Source of the DNA: Salinicola aestuarinus
GTDB taxonomy: Bacteria; Pseudomonadota; Gammaproteobacteria; Pseudomonadales; Halomonadaceae
Direction of reading: 5' to 3'
Assembly: GCF_003206645.1 (NCBI RefSeq)
Contig: NZ_PZJP01000003.1
Location: 107,027 to 171,026 of the forward strand
Length of the DNA stretch: 64,000 bases
The notes beneath the pieces are model-generated. The model ran no database searches, was not told the origin of the DNA, and was given only the letters and a program-made list of their open reading frames with translations. Positions 9,715 to 17,891 of the stretch are shown one piece after another. Numbering within the stretch: the stretch's first letter is position 1; each line of letters starts with the position of its first letter. Made by a program: the position numbers and the translations under genes.

Positions 9715-9850
9715 TGCGCATCGCCCGTCAACGCCTGTACCCTGTCGCTGACGCCCTTACCCGGTTCTGCTCGATGACGCCTTCGAACTCGCCCATGCTT
9801 TCTGTTACTCCTCGCTGCTCGTCGGCGACGCGACCGGCGAACTGACTCCC

Positions 9851-10840
9851 ATGCGCCCCGACTACTCAGGTCCACTCCCGGAGCCGGTGGGCTTTCTACT
9901 GGTACCGCGATTTTCGATGGTGGCGTTCTTCGCCGCCGTGGAGCCGCTGCGCATCGCCAACCGTCTCGCCGGCGAGACGCTCTATCGCTGGACGCTCATC
10001 GCCGTCGAGGGCGACTCGGTCACCGCCAGCAACGACATGACACTGCTGGTCGACCACGACCTCGACGCCGCCCCGCCGCTGCCGAGCGTGGCGGTATGTG
10101 CCAGCTTCGACACCGAGCAGCAGCTCTCGCGCCGGCTGCTGCAGTGGCTTACGCGCCGCGCCGGCGAGGGCTGTTTTCTCGGCGGGATCGACACCGGCCC
10201 GCTGCTGCTCGCCGAAGCCGGTGTGCTGGAGAATCACCGGGTAACGCTGCACTGGGAGAGTCTGCCGGGGTTTCGCGAGCGCTTTCCGCATCTGGAGGCA
10301 GCGGAGTCGCTCTACGAGTTCGACGCGCGCCGCTTTACCTGCGCCGGGGGCGCTGCCGCGATGGAGATGACACTGAGCCTGATCGGCCAGCGCCACGGCG
10401 AGGCACTGGCCAACGCCGTGGCGGAGCAGCTCGTCCATGCCCGTCTGAGGCCGCGACAGGAGTCGCAGCGGCTATCGCTGGTCACGCGCCTTGGCACCCA
10501 CTGCCGCCCCCTGGTCGATGCGGTGGCGCTGATGGAGCGCCATCTCGAGATCCCGCTCTCGCTCACCGAGCTCGCCGCCCGGGTCCAGCTATCGCCGCGT
10601 CAGCTACAGCGCCACTTTCTTGGCGAACTGGGTACGCGGGCGAGAGACTACTACCTGGCACTGCGTCTCGACCGCGCTCGCCACCTGCTCGAGGAGACCG
10701 ACCGCGACATTCTCAGCATCGGACTGGGCTGCGGTTTCCAGAGTGCTTCGAGCTTCTCCCGCGCCTACCGCCGCCGCTTCGGCCATGCCCCGAGCGCCGC
10801 TCGCCGTCACGACCAAAAAGATCAAGGATACGGCCAATAA
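9851..10840 (+). CDS. GlxA-type AraC regulator (DJ-1/PfpI-like sensor domain)
   Basis: The 329-residue regulator has an N-terminal DJ-1/PfpI-like domain (residues 10-190, FLLVPRFSMVAFFAAVEPLRIANRL and GGIDTGPLLLAEAGVL) and a C-terminal AraC double helix-turn-helix (about 220-320, LTELAARVQLSPRQLQRHF and ILSIGLGCGFQSASSFSRAYRRRFG). The nucleophile cysteine of active DJ-1 enzymes is absent, as in other GlxA sensors. Relatives (GbdR, CdhR, SouR, DmgR) sense betaine, carnitine and other methylated amines. It lies 64 bases upstream of a gamma-butyrobetaine hydroxylase-like gene on the same strand and probably controls that gene. It is clearly related to the second GlxA regulator at 14913-15923. 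Confidence 0.9.
   Translation: MRPDYSGPLPEPVGFLLVPRFSMVAFFAAVEPLRIANRLAGETLYRWTLIAVEGDSVTASNDMTLLVDHDLDAAPPLPSVAVCASFDTEQQLSRRLLQWLTRRAGEGCFLGGIDTGPLLLAEAGVLENHRVTLHWESLPGFRERFPHLEAAESLYEFDARRFTCAGGAAAMEMTLSLIGQRHGEALANAVAEQLVHARLRPRQESQRLSLVTRLGTHCRPLVDAVALMERHLEIPLSLTELAARVQLSPRQLQRHFLGELGTRARDYYLALRLDRARHLLEETDRDILSIGLGCGFQSASSFSRAYRRRFGHAPSAARRHDQKDQGYGQ
10823..10837 (+). promoter_or_regulatory. Box shared with the cdhR/tmpA intergenic region
   Basis: CAAGGATACGGCCAA lies at the very end of the GlxA regulator gene, 68-82 bases before the start of the dioxygenase gene. It is identical in 14 of 15 positions to the sequence at 15952-15966, between the other GlxA regulator and tmpA. A common AraC-type binding site is the simplest reading, but chance cannot be excluded for a single pair. 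Confidence 0.4.
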
Positions 10841-10904
10841 CCGCGGGTTTCGGCCGCCGCGATGGGGGAGCCTTGAGTCACGTCTCACCCCACTGGAGCA
10901 CCGC

Positions 10905-12149
10905 ATGACCCACGACGCTGCCGGCCGATCCGACGCGATGCCGCTACCCCCCACGCCCGACTACGACGTCTGGCCGGTCGAGGTCGATATCGTCCGACTC
11001 GACGTCACCCCGCACCAGCTCGAGGTGGAGTGGGCAGATGGCCGCAAGAGTCGCTACCACAGCGTGTGGCTGCGCGAGAACGCCGCCGACGACAGCACCG
11101 TCAATCCGGCGACCCGCGAGCGCATACTCGATCTTTCGCGGCTCGGTGCCTGGCCCACGCTGGAGGCGGCGCAGCTCGAGGCGAACGGCGCGGTGACGCT
11201 GGATTTCGCCCCCGAAGGCCGCCGACTCGCCTTTCATCCCGGCTGGCTGCGCGCCCACGACTATAGCCACCTCGAGGCGCTGCCGGCGGTGCTGCCCCCA
11301 CGGGTTCACTGGCTCGGCAGCGAACGCGATGCCCCCACCACGCTCGATGCCAGCGGCTGGATGGCCCAGGCGAGCGACCCGCAGGCCGAGGACCCGCTGC
11401 TGAGCCAGGCGCTGGACGCCGTGCTTCGCGAGGGTCTGGTGCGGCTGCGCAACCTGCCCGTGGAACCGGGCAGCCTCGACGCCATCGCCCGCCGAATCGG
11501 CCCGCCCCGGCCGACCAATTTCGGCCATCTGTTCGACGTCCGGGCCAAGCCCGATCCGGACTCCAACGCCTACACCTCGATCGCCCTGGCGCCTCATGTC
11601 GACCTGCCCACACGGGAGTACCAGCCGGGGGTGCAGATGCTGCACTGTCTGGAGAACGATACCGTCGGCGGCGAGGCGATCATGATGGATGGCTTCGCCG
11701 TGGCCGAGACGCTGCGGGCGCGCCACCCCGAGCACTTCGAGACGCTCACTCGGGTGCGCTGGTGCTATGCCAACACCGCCCGCACCAGCGATCACGTCTG
11801 GTTCGCGCCGATGATCGGGCTGGACGGCGAGGGCGAACTCGACGAGGTGCGCATCGCCGACTTCCTGCGCGGGCCGCTGCTCGCCCCCTTCGAGGACGTC
11901 GAGCCGGCCTATGCGGCGCTGATGGCCGTGCAGCGGCTACTCGCCGAGCCCCAATTCGCGCTGCGCTTCGGCTATGCCCCGGGGGATCTGGTGATCTTCG
12001 ACAATCGCCGACTGCTTCATGCCCGCGACGCCTTCGACGCCGGTACCGGCGGTAGCCGCTGGCTGCAGGGCTGCTATCTCGAACGCGACGAACTGCGCTC
12101 GAGACTGCGCATGCTCAAGCGCGCTGAGCGCCGGGGGCGTCTCGCCTGA
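10905..12149 (+). CDS. Gamma-butyrobetaine hydroxylase-like Fe(II)/2-oxoglutarate dioxygenase
   Basis: This 414-residue protein matches bacterial gamma-butyrobetaine hydroxylase along its length: an N-terminal DUF971-like domain (residues 28-120, VWLREN...YHPGWLRAH-type ending) and a TauD-type domain with iron ligands His231 and Asp233 (APHVDLPTRE) and His372 (RRLLHARDAF). It should hydroxylate gamma-butyrobetaine to L-carnitine, feeding the carnitine genes just downstream. Unusually, the cysteine cluster that binds zinc in the N-terminal domain of known enzymes is absent: after WLREN come AADDST, with no cysteines. The start at 10905 gives a normal length. It is convergent with the carnitine operon, with a shared terminator between. 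Confidence 0.82.
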   Translation: MTHDAAGRSDAMPLPPTPDYDVWPVEVDIVRLDVTPHQLEVEWADGRKSRYHSVWLRENAADDSTVNPATRERILDLSRLGAWPTLEAAQLEANGAVTLDFAPEGRRLAFHPGWLRAHDYSHLEALPAVLPPRVHWLGSERDAPTTLDASGWMAQASDPQAEDPLLSQALDAVLREGLVRLRNLPVEPGSLDAIARRIGPPRPTNFGHLFDVRAKPDPDSNAYTSIALAPHVDLPTREYQPGVQMLHCLENDTVGGEAIMMDGFAVAETLRARHPEHFETLTRVRWCYANTARTSDHVWFAPMIGLDGEGELDEVRIADFLRGPLLAPFEDVEPAYAALMAVQRLLAEPQFALRFGYAPGDLVIFDNRRLLHARDAFDAGTGGSRWLQGCYLERDELRSRLRMLKRAERRGRLA

Positions 12150-12186
12150 GATCCTGACCGCTATCGTCAGGTAGCGATCACTCACG

Positions 12187-12215
12187 AAAAACCCCGCCGA
12201 TTGGCGGGGTTTTTT
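12187..12215. terminator. Bidirectional intrinsic terminator
   Basis: A 7-bp stem, CCCCGCC with GGCGGGG, and a 4-base loop are flanked by A-run and T-run, so the hairpin works in both directions. It lies between the convergent dioxygenase gene and the end of the carnitine operon. Confidence 0.93.
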
Positions 12216-12268
12216 GTGTCAGCGGGCCGACATCCGGGCGGCGGGCCTGCCTTCGCAGGCGCGGTTCG

Positions 12269-12754
12269 CTAGCTGCGACGGATGCCGATGCGGCGCCCCG
12301 CTGCGGAAGGCCACTCGCCGCCCGCCCGCGGTTGACGCTCGATCGCACTCGCCACCGACGCCGGGAACGGCGCGGGCCGCTCGCGGGTCACGTCGATGCC
12401 CATCAGCATCTGCTCGCTGGTGGCCAGCAGTTCGCCATCGGCGTTGCGCAGCGTGAAGAACGTATGCAATCGCTTGGCATCGACGTCGAGCAGCACGAAC
12501 TCGACGCCGAGCCTCTCGCCGCGATACGCCTGCTGGCGATAGCAGAGATGGGTCTCGAGGGTATAGAGGGTATAGCCCTGCTCGGCACGACCGGCCTCGT
12601 CGAGACCGATTGCGTCCATCAGCGCTTCCACCGCGAGCGAGAAGACCCGGGCGTACTCGGCATCGTTCATGTGGCCGTTGTAGTCGACCCAGGCATCCTC
12701 GACCCGGGTCTCGAGCAGCCGGTCGGCCGGCACTGCAGCGTGGGATGTGCTCAT
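12269..12754 (-). CDS. cdhB: Hotdog-fold thioesterase, probable betainyl-CoA thioesterase
   Basis: The 161-residue protein is a 4HBT-type hotdog thioesterase, with the characteristic VDYNGHMNDAEYARVF at residues 24-39 (Asp and Asn-Gly-His-Met). In Pseudomonas carnitine degradation a small thioesterase encoded with carnitine dehydrogenase releases glycine betaine from betainyl-CoA, and the position here, 17 bases after cdhA, supports the same role. The start at 12754 is chosen because the frame upstream runs into the cdhA gene. The C-terminus (about residue 140 on) is a basic, proline- and arginine-rich tail. Confidence 0.85.
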   Translation of the reverse strand: MSTSHAAVPADRLLETRVEDAWVDYNGHMNDAEYARVFSLAVEALMDAIGLDEAGRAEQGYTLYTLETHLCYRQQAYRGERLGVEFVLLDVDAKRLHTFFTLRNADGELLATSEQMLMGIDVTRERPAPFPASVASAIERQPRAGGEWPSAAGRRIGIRRS

Positions 12755-12771
12755 CAAATGCGCCTCGTCGA

Positions 12772-13743
12772 TCAAATACGACCCTTGAGCCCTTCGGCTT
12801 CCGGCCAGTACTTCTGGGTGAGTTCCAAGAGCTCGGTAAGAAAGGCGTCGCGCCGTGTCTCCAGTTCCGCAACGCTGCGCCCGGCGGCCTGATGCTCGCA
12901 GCCGTCCGCCACCCTGTCGATCAGCGTCTCGGTCAGCTCGGGGGCCTCGAGTTTCGTCCACGGCAGCTTCAGCGCCGGGCCGAACTGATGAAGCATGTGG
13001 CGCATGCCCCCCTCGCCACCGGCCAGGTGGAAAGTCAGAAAGGTGCCCATCAGCGACCAGCGCAGACCGCAACCGTAGACCACGGCGGCATCGATCTCCT
13101 CGGTGGTGGCGACACCGTCGTTGACCAGGTGCAGCGCTTCGCGCCAGAGCGCTTCCATCAGCCGGTCGGCGACGTGACCTTCGATCTCACGACGAACCAC
13201 CAGCGGGCGCATGCCAAGCGCCGCGTACTGCGCCTGGGCGCGCTCGAGCGTCGCCTGCCCGGTCTGCTCGCCGCCGACCAGCTCCACCAGCGGCAGCAGA
13301 TAGACCGGATTGAAGGGGTGCGCCACGATCACCCGGCCGGGCGCCCGCGGACAGGCCGACTGCAGGTCGCTGGGCTTGATGCCGGAAGTCGACGAGCCGA
13401 TCACGACATCAACGTCGGCGAGCGCGTCGAGCTGACTCAGCACGTCGTGCTTGAGCGCGAGCCGTTCGGGCACGTTTTCCTGGATCAGCTCGGCACCCTC
13501 CACCGCCGCGGACAGCGTCTCGGCGAAGGTCAGCGCGGAGGCATCGGCGTCCTCGGCGAGGCCGAGACGTTCGAGCGACGGCCAGGCGCGGGCGACGAAA
13601 GCCCGGGTGCGCGCCGGTGCCGCCGGGTCCGGATCGAAGGCGGTGACGTGACAGCCTGCCGCCAGTGCGCGGGCGATCCAGCCGTTACCGATGACGCCGG
13701 TGCCGATGACGGCGACGCGGCGGGGAAGGGTCGATTCACTCAT
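12772..13743 (-). CDS. cdhA: L-carnitine 3-dehydrogenase
   Basis: The 323-residue protein is of the 3-hydroxyacyl-CoA dehydrogenase fold: an N-terminal NAD-binding GTGVIGNGWIARAL (residues 12-25), the HPFNPVYLLPLVEL segment and a C-terminal helical domain ending in TQKYWPEAEGLKGRI. The sequence and its neighbours fit carnitine dehydrogenase, which oxidises L-carnitine to 3-dehydrocarnitine with NAD+. ATG at 13743 is preferred over 13767 because a GAGAG stretch precedes it. It is the third gene of a cdhR-cdhC-cdhA-cdhB series on the minus strand, with a 110-base gap after cdhC. Confidence 0.93.
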   Translation of the reverse strand: MSESTLPRRVAVIGTGVIGNGWIARALAAGCHVTAFDPDPAAPARTRAFVARAWPSLERLGLAEDADASALTFAETLSAAVEGAELIQENVPERLALKHDVLSQLDALADVDVVIGSSTSGIKPSDLQSACPRAPGRVIVAHPFNPVYLLPLVELVGGEQTGQATLERAQAQYAALGMRPLVVRREIEGHVADRLMEALWREALHLVNDGVATTEEIDAAVVYGCGLRWSLMGTFLTFHLAGGEGGMRHMLHQFGPALKLPWTKLEAPELTETLIDRVADGCEHQAAGRSVAELETRRDAFLTELLELTQKYWPEAEGLKGRI

Positions 13744-13853
13744 GAAGTCTCTCGAATTCGGATGCATCAGGGCGCCGCGGTGACGGTCGCGACGCCGTGG
13801 GAAAGGCGCGAACGCCGCCGCAGCGGCGTGAGAAGGAGAAGGCCAAAATGGCC

Positions 13854-14735
13854 TCAGACCGCGCGAAGCCCCAGCGACTCCCGGGTCTGCTGCGGCGTCT
13901 GCACCTTGCCGCCGAGGTTCTCGACCAGCGTTGCCGCGCGCTCGACCAGCTGGGCGTTGCTGGCGAAGACCCCTTTGCTCAGATAGAGGTTGTCCTCCAG
14001 GCCGACACGCATGTGTCCGCCCAGCAGCGCGGCCTGCGCCGCCATCGGGAACTGTTGACGCCCGATGCCGAAAGCGGACCAGATGGCGTTGGCAGGCAGC
14101 TTGTTGCGCATCGCCAACATCGTTTCGGTATCCGCCTCGGCGCCCCAGGGGATTCCCAGGCAGAGCTGGAACAGCGGATCACCGTCGATCAGCCCCTCGT
14201 CGATGAGCTGACGCGCGAACCAGACGTGGCCGAGATCGAAGCACTCGAGCTCCGGTTTGACCCCGGCCTGCTGGATCAGGCGAGCGTGCTCGCGCAGCCA
14301 CTCAGCGCTGTTGAGGTAGACCATGTCGCCGAAGTTGAGACTGCCGCAGTCCAGCGTGCAGAGCTCAGGCAGCAGCGCGCCCACCGGCTCGTGACGCTCG
14401 GCCGGCGTCTGCAGATCGGTGCCTTCGCCGCCGTGAATCACGCCGTTGCGGATCTCGGGGAAGAGATCGCCGCCGCCGCCGGCGGTAATGTTGATCACCG
14501 CGTCGACGTCGGATTCGCGAATGCGCTCGACCACTTCGCGGAAATGATCGAGCGAGTGGCTGATCCCGCCGGTTTCCGGGTCGCGAACGTGCAGGTGAAC
14601 GATGCTGGCACCGGCGCGAGCGGCGTCGATGGCGCTCGTGGCGATCTGGCTCGGTGTGACCGGCAGGTCAGGGTGCTTGTGGGCGGTGTCGCCGGCGCCG
14701 GTAACGGCGCAGGTGAGAATGACATTGGAATTCAT
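13854..14735 (-). CDS. cdhC: 3-Dehydrocarnitine cleavage enzyme (BKACE family)
   Basis: The 293-residue protein is a beta-keto acid cleavage enzyme (DUF849), a TIM barrel with a zinc site; the pair of histidines is in [13 protein letters not shown] and the glutamate in [12 protein letters not shown]. In carnitine degradation CdhC takes 3-dehydrocarnitine and acetyl-CoA to acetoacetate and betainyl-CoA. Neighbouring cdhA and the thioesterase make this the likely reaction, although BKACE enzymes cover many substrates. The start at 14735 has GGGAGAG at good spacing; the ATG at 14759 does not. A set of three GACGC-type repeats lies 110-140 bases upstream. Confidence 0.92.
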   Translation of the reverse strand: MNSNVILTCAVTGAGDTAHKHPDLPVTPSQIATSAIDAARAGASIVHLHVRDPETGGISHSLDHFREVVERIRESDVDAVINITAGGGGDLFPEIRNGVIHGGEGTDLQTPAERHEPVGALLPELCTLDCGSLNFGDMVYLNSAEWLREHARLIQQAGVKPELECFDLGHVWFARQLIDEGLIDGDPLFQLCLGIPWGAEADTETMLAMRNKLPANAIWSAFGIGRQQFPMAAQAALLGGHMRVGLEDNLYLSKGVFASNAQLVERAATLVENLGGKVQTPQQTRESLGLRAV

Positions 14736-14845
14736 CGAGGCTCTCCCGTCGGAGCGCACTAGGCGCAGAGCGAATCGGATGCCGTCAGGGCATCAAGTTG
14801 GCGCTCATTGTCGGCGCCCATCTCGCCCGTCACTTAACACCAGAC

Positions 14846-14877
14846 GACGCCATTTTGACGCTTTCCGACGCTATCCG
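14846..14877 (-). promoter_or_regulatory. Triple GACGC repeat upstream of cdhC, candidate activator site
   Basis: On the plus strand GACGCCATTTT, GACGCTTTCC and GACGCTATCC follow one another directly at 10-11 base spacing, one helical turn per unit. This is the layout of AraC-type operators. The last unit with its next base, read on the minus strand, is CGGATAGCGTC, which recurs exactly at 16090-16100 ahead of tmpA. The regulator CdhR is encoded immediately upstream. Confidence 0.45.
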
Positions 14878-14912
14878 CCGCCGGCATCGCGCCGCGCGGT
14901 AACCCCGTTCCT

Positions 14913-15923
14913 TCAGGACCGGCGCTGGCCCCGCGTCGCTGTCATTCTAGGCGACTCGCCGAATCGCTCCCGGTAGACGCGTGAAAAGTGCGCCGGCTGG
15001 CCGAATCCCGCGGCCAGCGCGGCCTGGGTGACGCTGATGCGGCTGTCGGCCAGCAGCTGGCGGGCCCGGTCCAGGCGCAGCGAAAGGTAGCGCGCCTTGA
15101 TCGTCTCACCGCAGTGCTGATGGAACAGCCGATTGAGCTGACGCTGGGACTGTCCCACCCGACGACAGATCTCGGGGATCGACAGCGGCTGGAAGAGGTT
15201 CGCCTCCATCACCGACTCGGCGCGGCGCACGCTTCTTGGCCGCGGGTCGGACTCGATCCGCGCAAGACTTGCGGTGGTATCGTCACGGCGCAAATGGATT
15301 AGCTGACGGCTGACGGCGGCGGCAAGGTTGGCGCCGAACTCGCGCTCGATCAGCGCCAGCATCAGGTCGAGGCTGGAGGCACCCCCTCCGCCGGTGAGTC
15401 GCTGGCGATCGAAGCGATAGGCCGCTTCGCTCAGCGTCAGCGTCGGAAACTCCTCGACGAACGCCGCATGGCTCTCCCAGTGCAGCGCGACCTCGAACCC
15501 TTCGAGCAGACCGGCTCGGGCGAGGATGAAAGCGCCGGTGTCCAGCGCGCCGAGAAGCCCGCCGTGGGCGGCGACCTGGCGCAGTACCGCCCACTGGGCG
15601 TGACGCACCGTCGCTTCGGCGTCGTAGGAGGCGACCACCAGCAGGTTGTCGTAGACGCCAGCGGCGTCCAGCGCCGCGTCGACGTCCACCGAGACACCGT
15701 TGCTCGCCGTCACCGCCCCGCCGTCACCGGAAAAGAGCCGCCAGGCGAACAGCGCTCGTCCGAATCGGTTGGCAACGCGCAGCGGTTCCAGCAGCGAGTA
15801 GAGCGTGAGCATGGAGAACTTGGGCAGAAGCCACAGATTGATGGTGACATCCGCCTCTTTCGGGTCGAGCACGGGGGGCAGGTCGGGGCGCGGATAGAGC
15901 CATTCCGGCGTCGAGACGTCCAT
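14913..15923 (-). CDS. cdhR: GlxA-type AraC regulator of carnitine catabolism (CdhR-like)
   Basis: The 336-residue regulator has a DJ-1/PfpI-like sensor domain (residues 28-195, WLLPKFSMLTLYSLLEPLRVANRF; GALDTGAFILARAGLLEG) and a C-terminal AraC domain (about 230-335, IPEICRRVGQSQRQLNRLF; ISVTQAALAAGFGQPAHFSRVYRERFG). It is encoded directly upstream of cdhC-cdhA-cdhB on the same strand, as CdhR is in Pseudomonas, where it activates the operon in response to carnitine. It is divergent from tmpA, with 198 bases between, so it could also serve that operon. Length and domains are normal. Confidence 0.9.
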   Translation of the reverse strand: MDVSTPEWLYPRPDLPPVLDPKEADVTINLWLLPKFSMLTLYSLLEPLRVANRFGRALFAWRLFSGDGGAVTASNGVSVDVDAALDAAGVYDNLLVVASYDAEATVRHAQWAVLRQVAAHGGLLGALDTGAFILARAGLLEGFEVALHWESHAAFVEEFPTLTLSEAAYRFDRQRLTGGGGASSLDLMLALIEREFGANLAAAVSRQLIHLRRDDTTASLARIESDPRPRSVRRAESVMEANLFQPLSIPEICRRVGQSQRQLNRLFHQHCGETIKARYLSLRLDRARQLLADSRISVTQAALAAGFGQPAHFSRVYRERFGESPRMTATRGQRRS

Positions 15924-15951
15924 GATTCCTCTTCGGCAGGTGCAAAAAACA

Positions 15952-15966
15952 CAAGGATATGGCCAA
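15952..15966. promoter_or_regulatory. Box shared with the promoter of the butyrobetaine dioxygenase gene
   Basis: CAAGGATATGGCCAA, on the plus strand, lies 29-43 bases ahead of the cdhR start and about 160 bases ahead of tmpA. It differs at one base from 10823-10837. It continues into a GATA...TATC symmetry (GATATGGCCAAAAGTATC). The sense orientation relative to tmpA is the same as in the other copy relative to its gene. Confidence 0.4.
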
Positions 15967-16065
15967 AAGTATCAACTCTCTACCCTCACGCGACCCTAGA
16001 GTGGAGTGCGCCCGGGCAGCCACCGCTGAAGCGCGCCAATCAAACGGCGCCGCGGGATACCGCCG

Positions 16066-16100
16066 ACTGACCGGATAACACCCACTGACCGGATAGCGTC
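16066..16100 (+). promoter_or_regulatory. Direct repeats ahead of tmpA
   Basis: ACTGACCGGATA occurs at 16066-16077 and again at 16084-16095, a period of 18 bases. The second copy runs on into GCGTC, giving CGGATAGCGTC (16090-16100), the 11-mer also found upstream of cdhC. The repeats end 21 bases before the tmpA start codon, so they would overlap the promoter or leader. Confidence 0.4.
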
Positions 16101-16121
16101 CACCCGACCGCGGAGAGTGCC

Positions 16122-17243
16122 ATGCCCCTGTATGCCGAGATCATTCCCGAGACGGGCGCCCGCGAGCTGCGCGTCGTCGACCGCACCGCCGAGCGACGCC
16201 TTCACGCGCTCTGGCTGCGCGAGCGTGCCCCGGACCCGCAGACACTGGATCCGCGCACCGGCCAGCGGCTGATCGAAGCCGCCGCCCTGCCGCTGGATCT
16301 CGCCATTGCGTCGCTGGACTATGACGCCACGCACCTGCACATCGGCTTCAGCGACGGCCACGCGACCACCTTCCCGGTCGCCGAGCTGCTGCCCGCCCCG
16401 CGTGAGCCGCGTACCCTCTGGGACGCCACTCTCACCGCGATCCCCGAGGTGACGTTCGAGGAGGCCGTTGCCGACGACACGGCGCTGCTGACGATGCTCG
16501 AGGATCTCGAGCGCTTGGGCGTGGCCAAGGTGCGCGGCGTGCCGCTAGAGGACGATGGCATGCTTCCTCTGGTTGCACGCCTCGGCCCGCTTCGCCGCAC
16601 CAACTGGGGTGGCGTCGCCGACGTCAAATCGGTAGCGGACGCCTTCGATCTGACCATGACCCAGCGCGGGCTCGAGCCTCACACCGACAACCCCTATCGC
16701 GACCCCATCCCCGGCTATATCTGGCTGCACTGTCTGAGCAACGCCGACAGCGGCGGAGACAGTACGCTGGCCGATGGTTTCCAGGCCGCCGAGCGGCTGC
16801 GCGAGAGCGACCCGGCAGCCTTCGATATCTTGACGCGCACGCCCACCCATTTTCGCTACGTCGACGACGACACGCACCTGGAAAGCGAGGGTCCGCTGAT
16901 CGAGCTCGACGCCCGCGGCGACATCTTCCGGGTGCGCTTCAGCAACCGCACCGAGCGCACACCGGCGCTCGAACCGGCGACACTCGAGCGCTACTACGCC
17001 GCCCGCCAGCAGTTCTTTTCGCTGATCACCGCGCCAGAGATGACGCTAACGCCCAAGCTCGCCCCCGGCGAAATGCTGATCATGGACAATTACCGCCTGC
17101 TCCACGGGCGCACCGCCTTCACCCTGACTCAAGGCGTCCGCCATCTGCGCCAGGGCTACGTCGACCGCGACACCACCGCCAGCCGGCGACTGACGCTCAA
17201 ACGTCAGAGTCTTCCCCCCCATTTTCAGGAGCGTGCTTCATGA
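16122..17243 (+). CDS. tmpA: TmpA-like dioxygenase: 2-trimethylaminoethylphosphonate hydroxylase
   Basis: The 373-residue Fe(II)/2-oxoglutarate dioxygenase resembles gamma-butyrobetaine hydroxylase and would normally be annotated so. Iron ligands are His187 and Asp189 (EPHTDNPYRDP) and His328 (RLLHGRTAF); Arg343 (LRQGYVDRD) is placed to bind 2-oxoglutarate. The HTDNPYRDP motif and the 4-base overlap with an HD-domain oxygenase gene match TmpA, which hydroxylates 2-(trimethylamino)ethylphosphonate at C1. The N-terminal DUF971-like region (residues 1-95) has no zinc cysteines. GGAGAG precedes the start. The protein is distinct from the butyrobetaine-type paralogue at 10905, arguing for a different substrate. 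Confidence 0.82.
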   Translation: MPLYAEIIPETGARELRVVDRTAERRLHALWLRERAPDPQTLDPRTGQRLIEAAALPLDLAIASLDYDATHLHIGFSDGHATTFPVAELLPAPREPRTLWDATLTAIPEVTFEEAVADDTALLTMLEDLERLGVAKVRGVPLEDDGMLPLVARLGPLRRTNWGGVADVKSVADAFDLTMTQRGLEPHTDNPYRDPIPGYIWLHCLSNADSGGDSTLADGFQAAERLRESDPAAFDILTRTPTHFRYVDDDTHLESEGPLIELDARGDIFRVRFSNRTERTPALEPATLERYYAARQQFFSLITAPEMTLTPKLAPGEMLIMDNYRLLHGRTAFTLTQGVRHLRQGYVDRDTTASRRLTLKRQSLPPHFQERAS

Positions 17244-17812
17244 GTGCCGACTTCACCCGTTTCGACGAGGCGCAGGTCGATGACTGGCGCCGCATCGACG
17301 ACCATTTCCGCGACTACCGCGACGGGGTGATTCCCCGCGTGCTGGTTCATCTCGAGCGACTCAAGGGGGATACCCACGGCTATCCCGTCGATCGCTACAC
17401 CCACTGCCTGCAGACCGCGACCCGCGCCGAGCGCGCCGGCGCCGACGACGAGACCATCGTCTGCGCCCTGCTCCACGACATCGGCGACGATCTCGCCCCC
17501 GACAACCACGCCGAGATTGCGGCGGCGATCCTCGAGCCCTTCGTCGACCCGCTCAATCTCTGGATGGTGCGCCACCACGAGCTGTTCCAGGGCTATCACT
17601 ACCGCCAATACTACGGCCTCGACCGTCACGCCCGGGACGCCTACCAAGATCACCCCGCCTACGCTCGCACCGTGCGCTTCTGCGACGAATGGGATCAGAC
17701 CTCCTTCGATCCCGCGTACGATACCTACCCCCTCGAGCACTTTCGGCCCGCGCTCGAGCGCGTTCTCGGCCGCGCGCCCTTTGGCGGCATGCCGACGGTA
17801 TCGGCCGAGTGA
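17240..17812 (+). CDS. tmpB: TmpB-like HD-domain mixed-valent diiron oxygenase
   Basis: This 190-residue protein has the histidine/aspartate series of the PhnZ/TmpB diiron oxygenases: His55 (YTHCLQT), His79-Asp80 (LLHDIGDD), His90 (DNHAE), His112 or His113 (VRHHELFQGY) and Asp149 (FCDEWDQ). TmpB cleaves the C-P bond of the 1-hydroxy product of TmpA, giving glycine betaine and phosphate. The spacing of 24 residues between the first His and the HD pair equals that in PhnZ as I recall it. The start codon overlaps the tmpA stop (ATGA), so the two are translationally coupled. Other HD hydrolases are excluded mainly by this partner and by the ligand series. Confidence 0.82.
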   Translation: MSADFTRFDEAQVDDWRRIDDHFRDYRDGVIPRVLVHLERLKGDTHGYPVDRYTHCLQTATRAERAGADDETIVCALLHDIGDDLAPDNHAEIAAAILEPFVDPLNLWMVRHHELFQGYHYRQYYGLDRHARDAYQDHPAYARTVRFCDEWDQTSFDPAYDTYPLEHFRPALERVLGRAPFGGMPTVSAE

Positions 17813-17891
17813 GCCGTTGATATCGCGCGGGACGAACCCACGCGAACCGTGATCACCACCCACTATCGATAACTCACAAACTGGAGTGACC

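Noticed and set aside
8439..9875. Minus-strand frame of 478 codons across the DASS gene
   Set aside because: Antisense to a clear membrane carrier; composition (Arg, Gly, His, Gln) is that of a reverse-strand shadow.
12610..13986. Long plus-strand frame opposite the carnitine dehydrogenase gene
   Set aside because: Antisense shadow; the minus strand encodes carnitine dehydrogenase with intact motifs and a ribosome site.
16122..17243. Annotation of this dioxygenase as gamma-butyrobetaine hydroxylase
   Set aside because: The HTDNPYRDP motif and the overlapping HD-domain oxygenase gene fit TmpA better, and a separate butyrobetaine-type gene is present at 10905.
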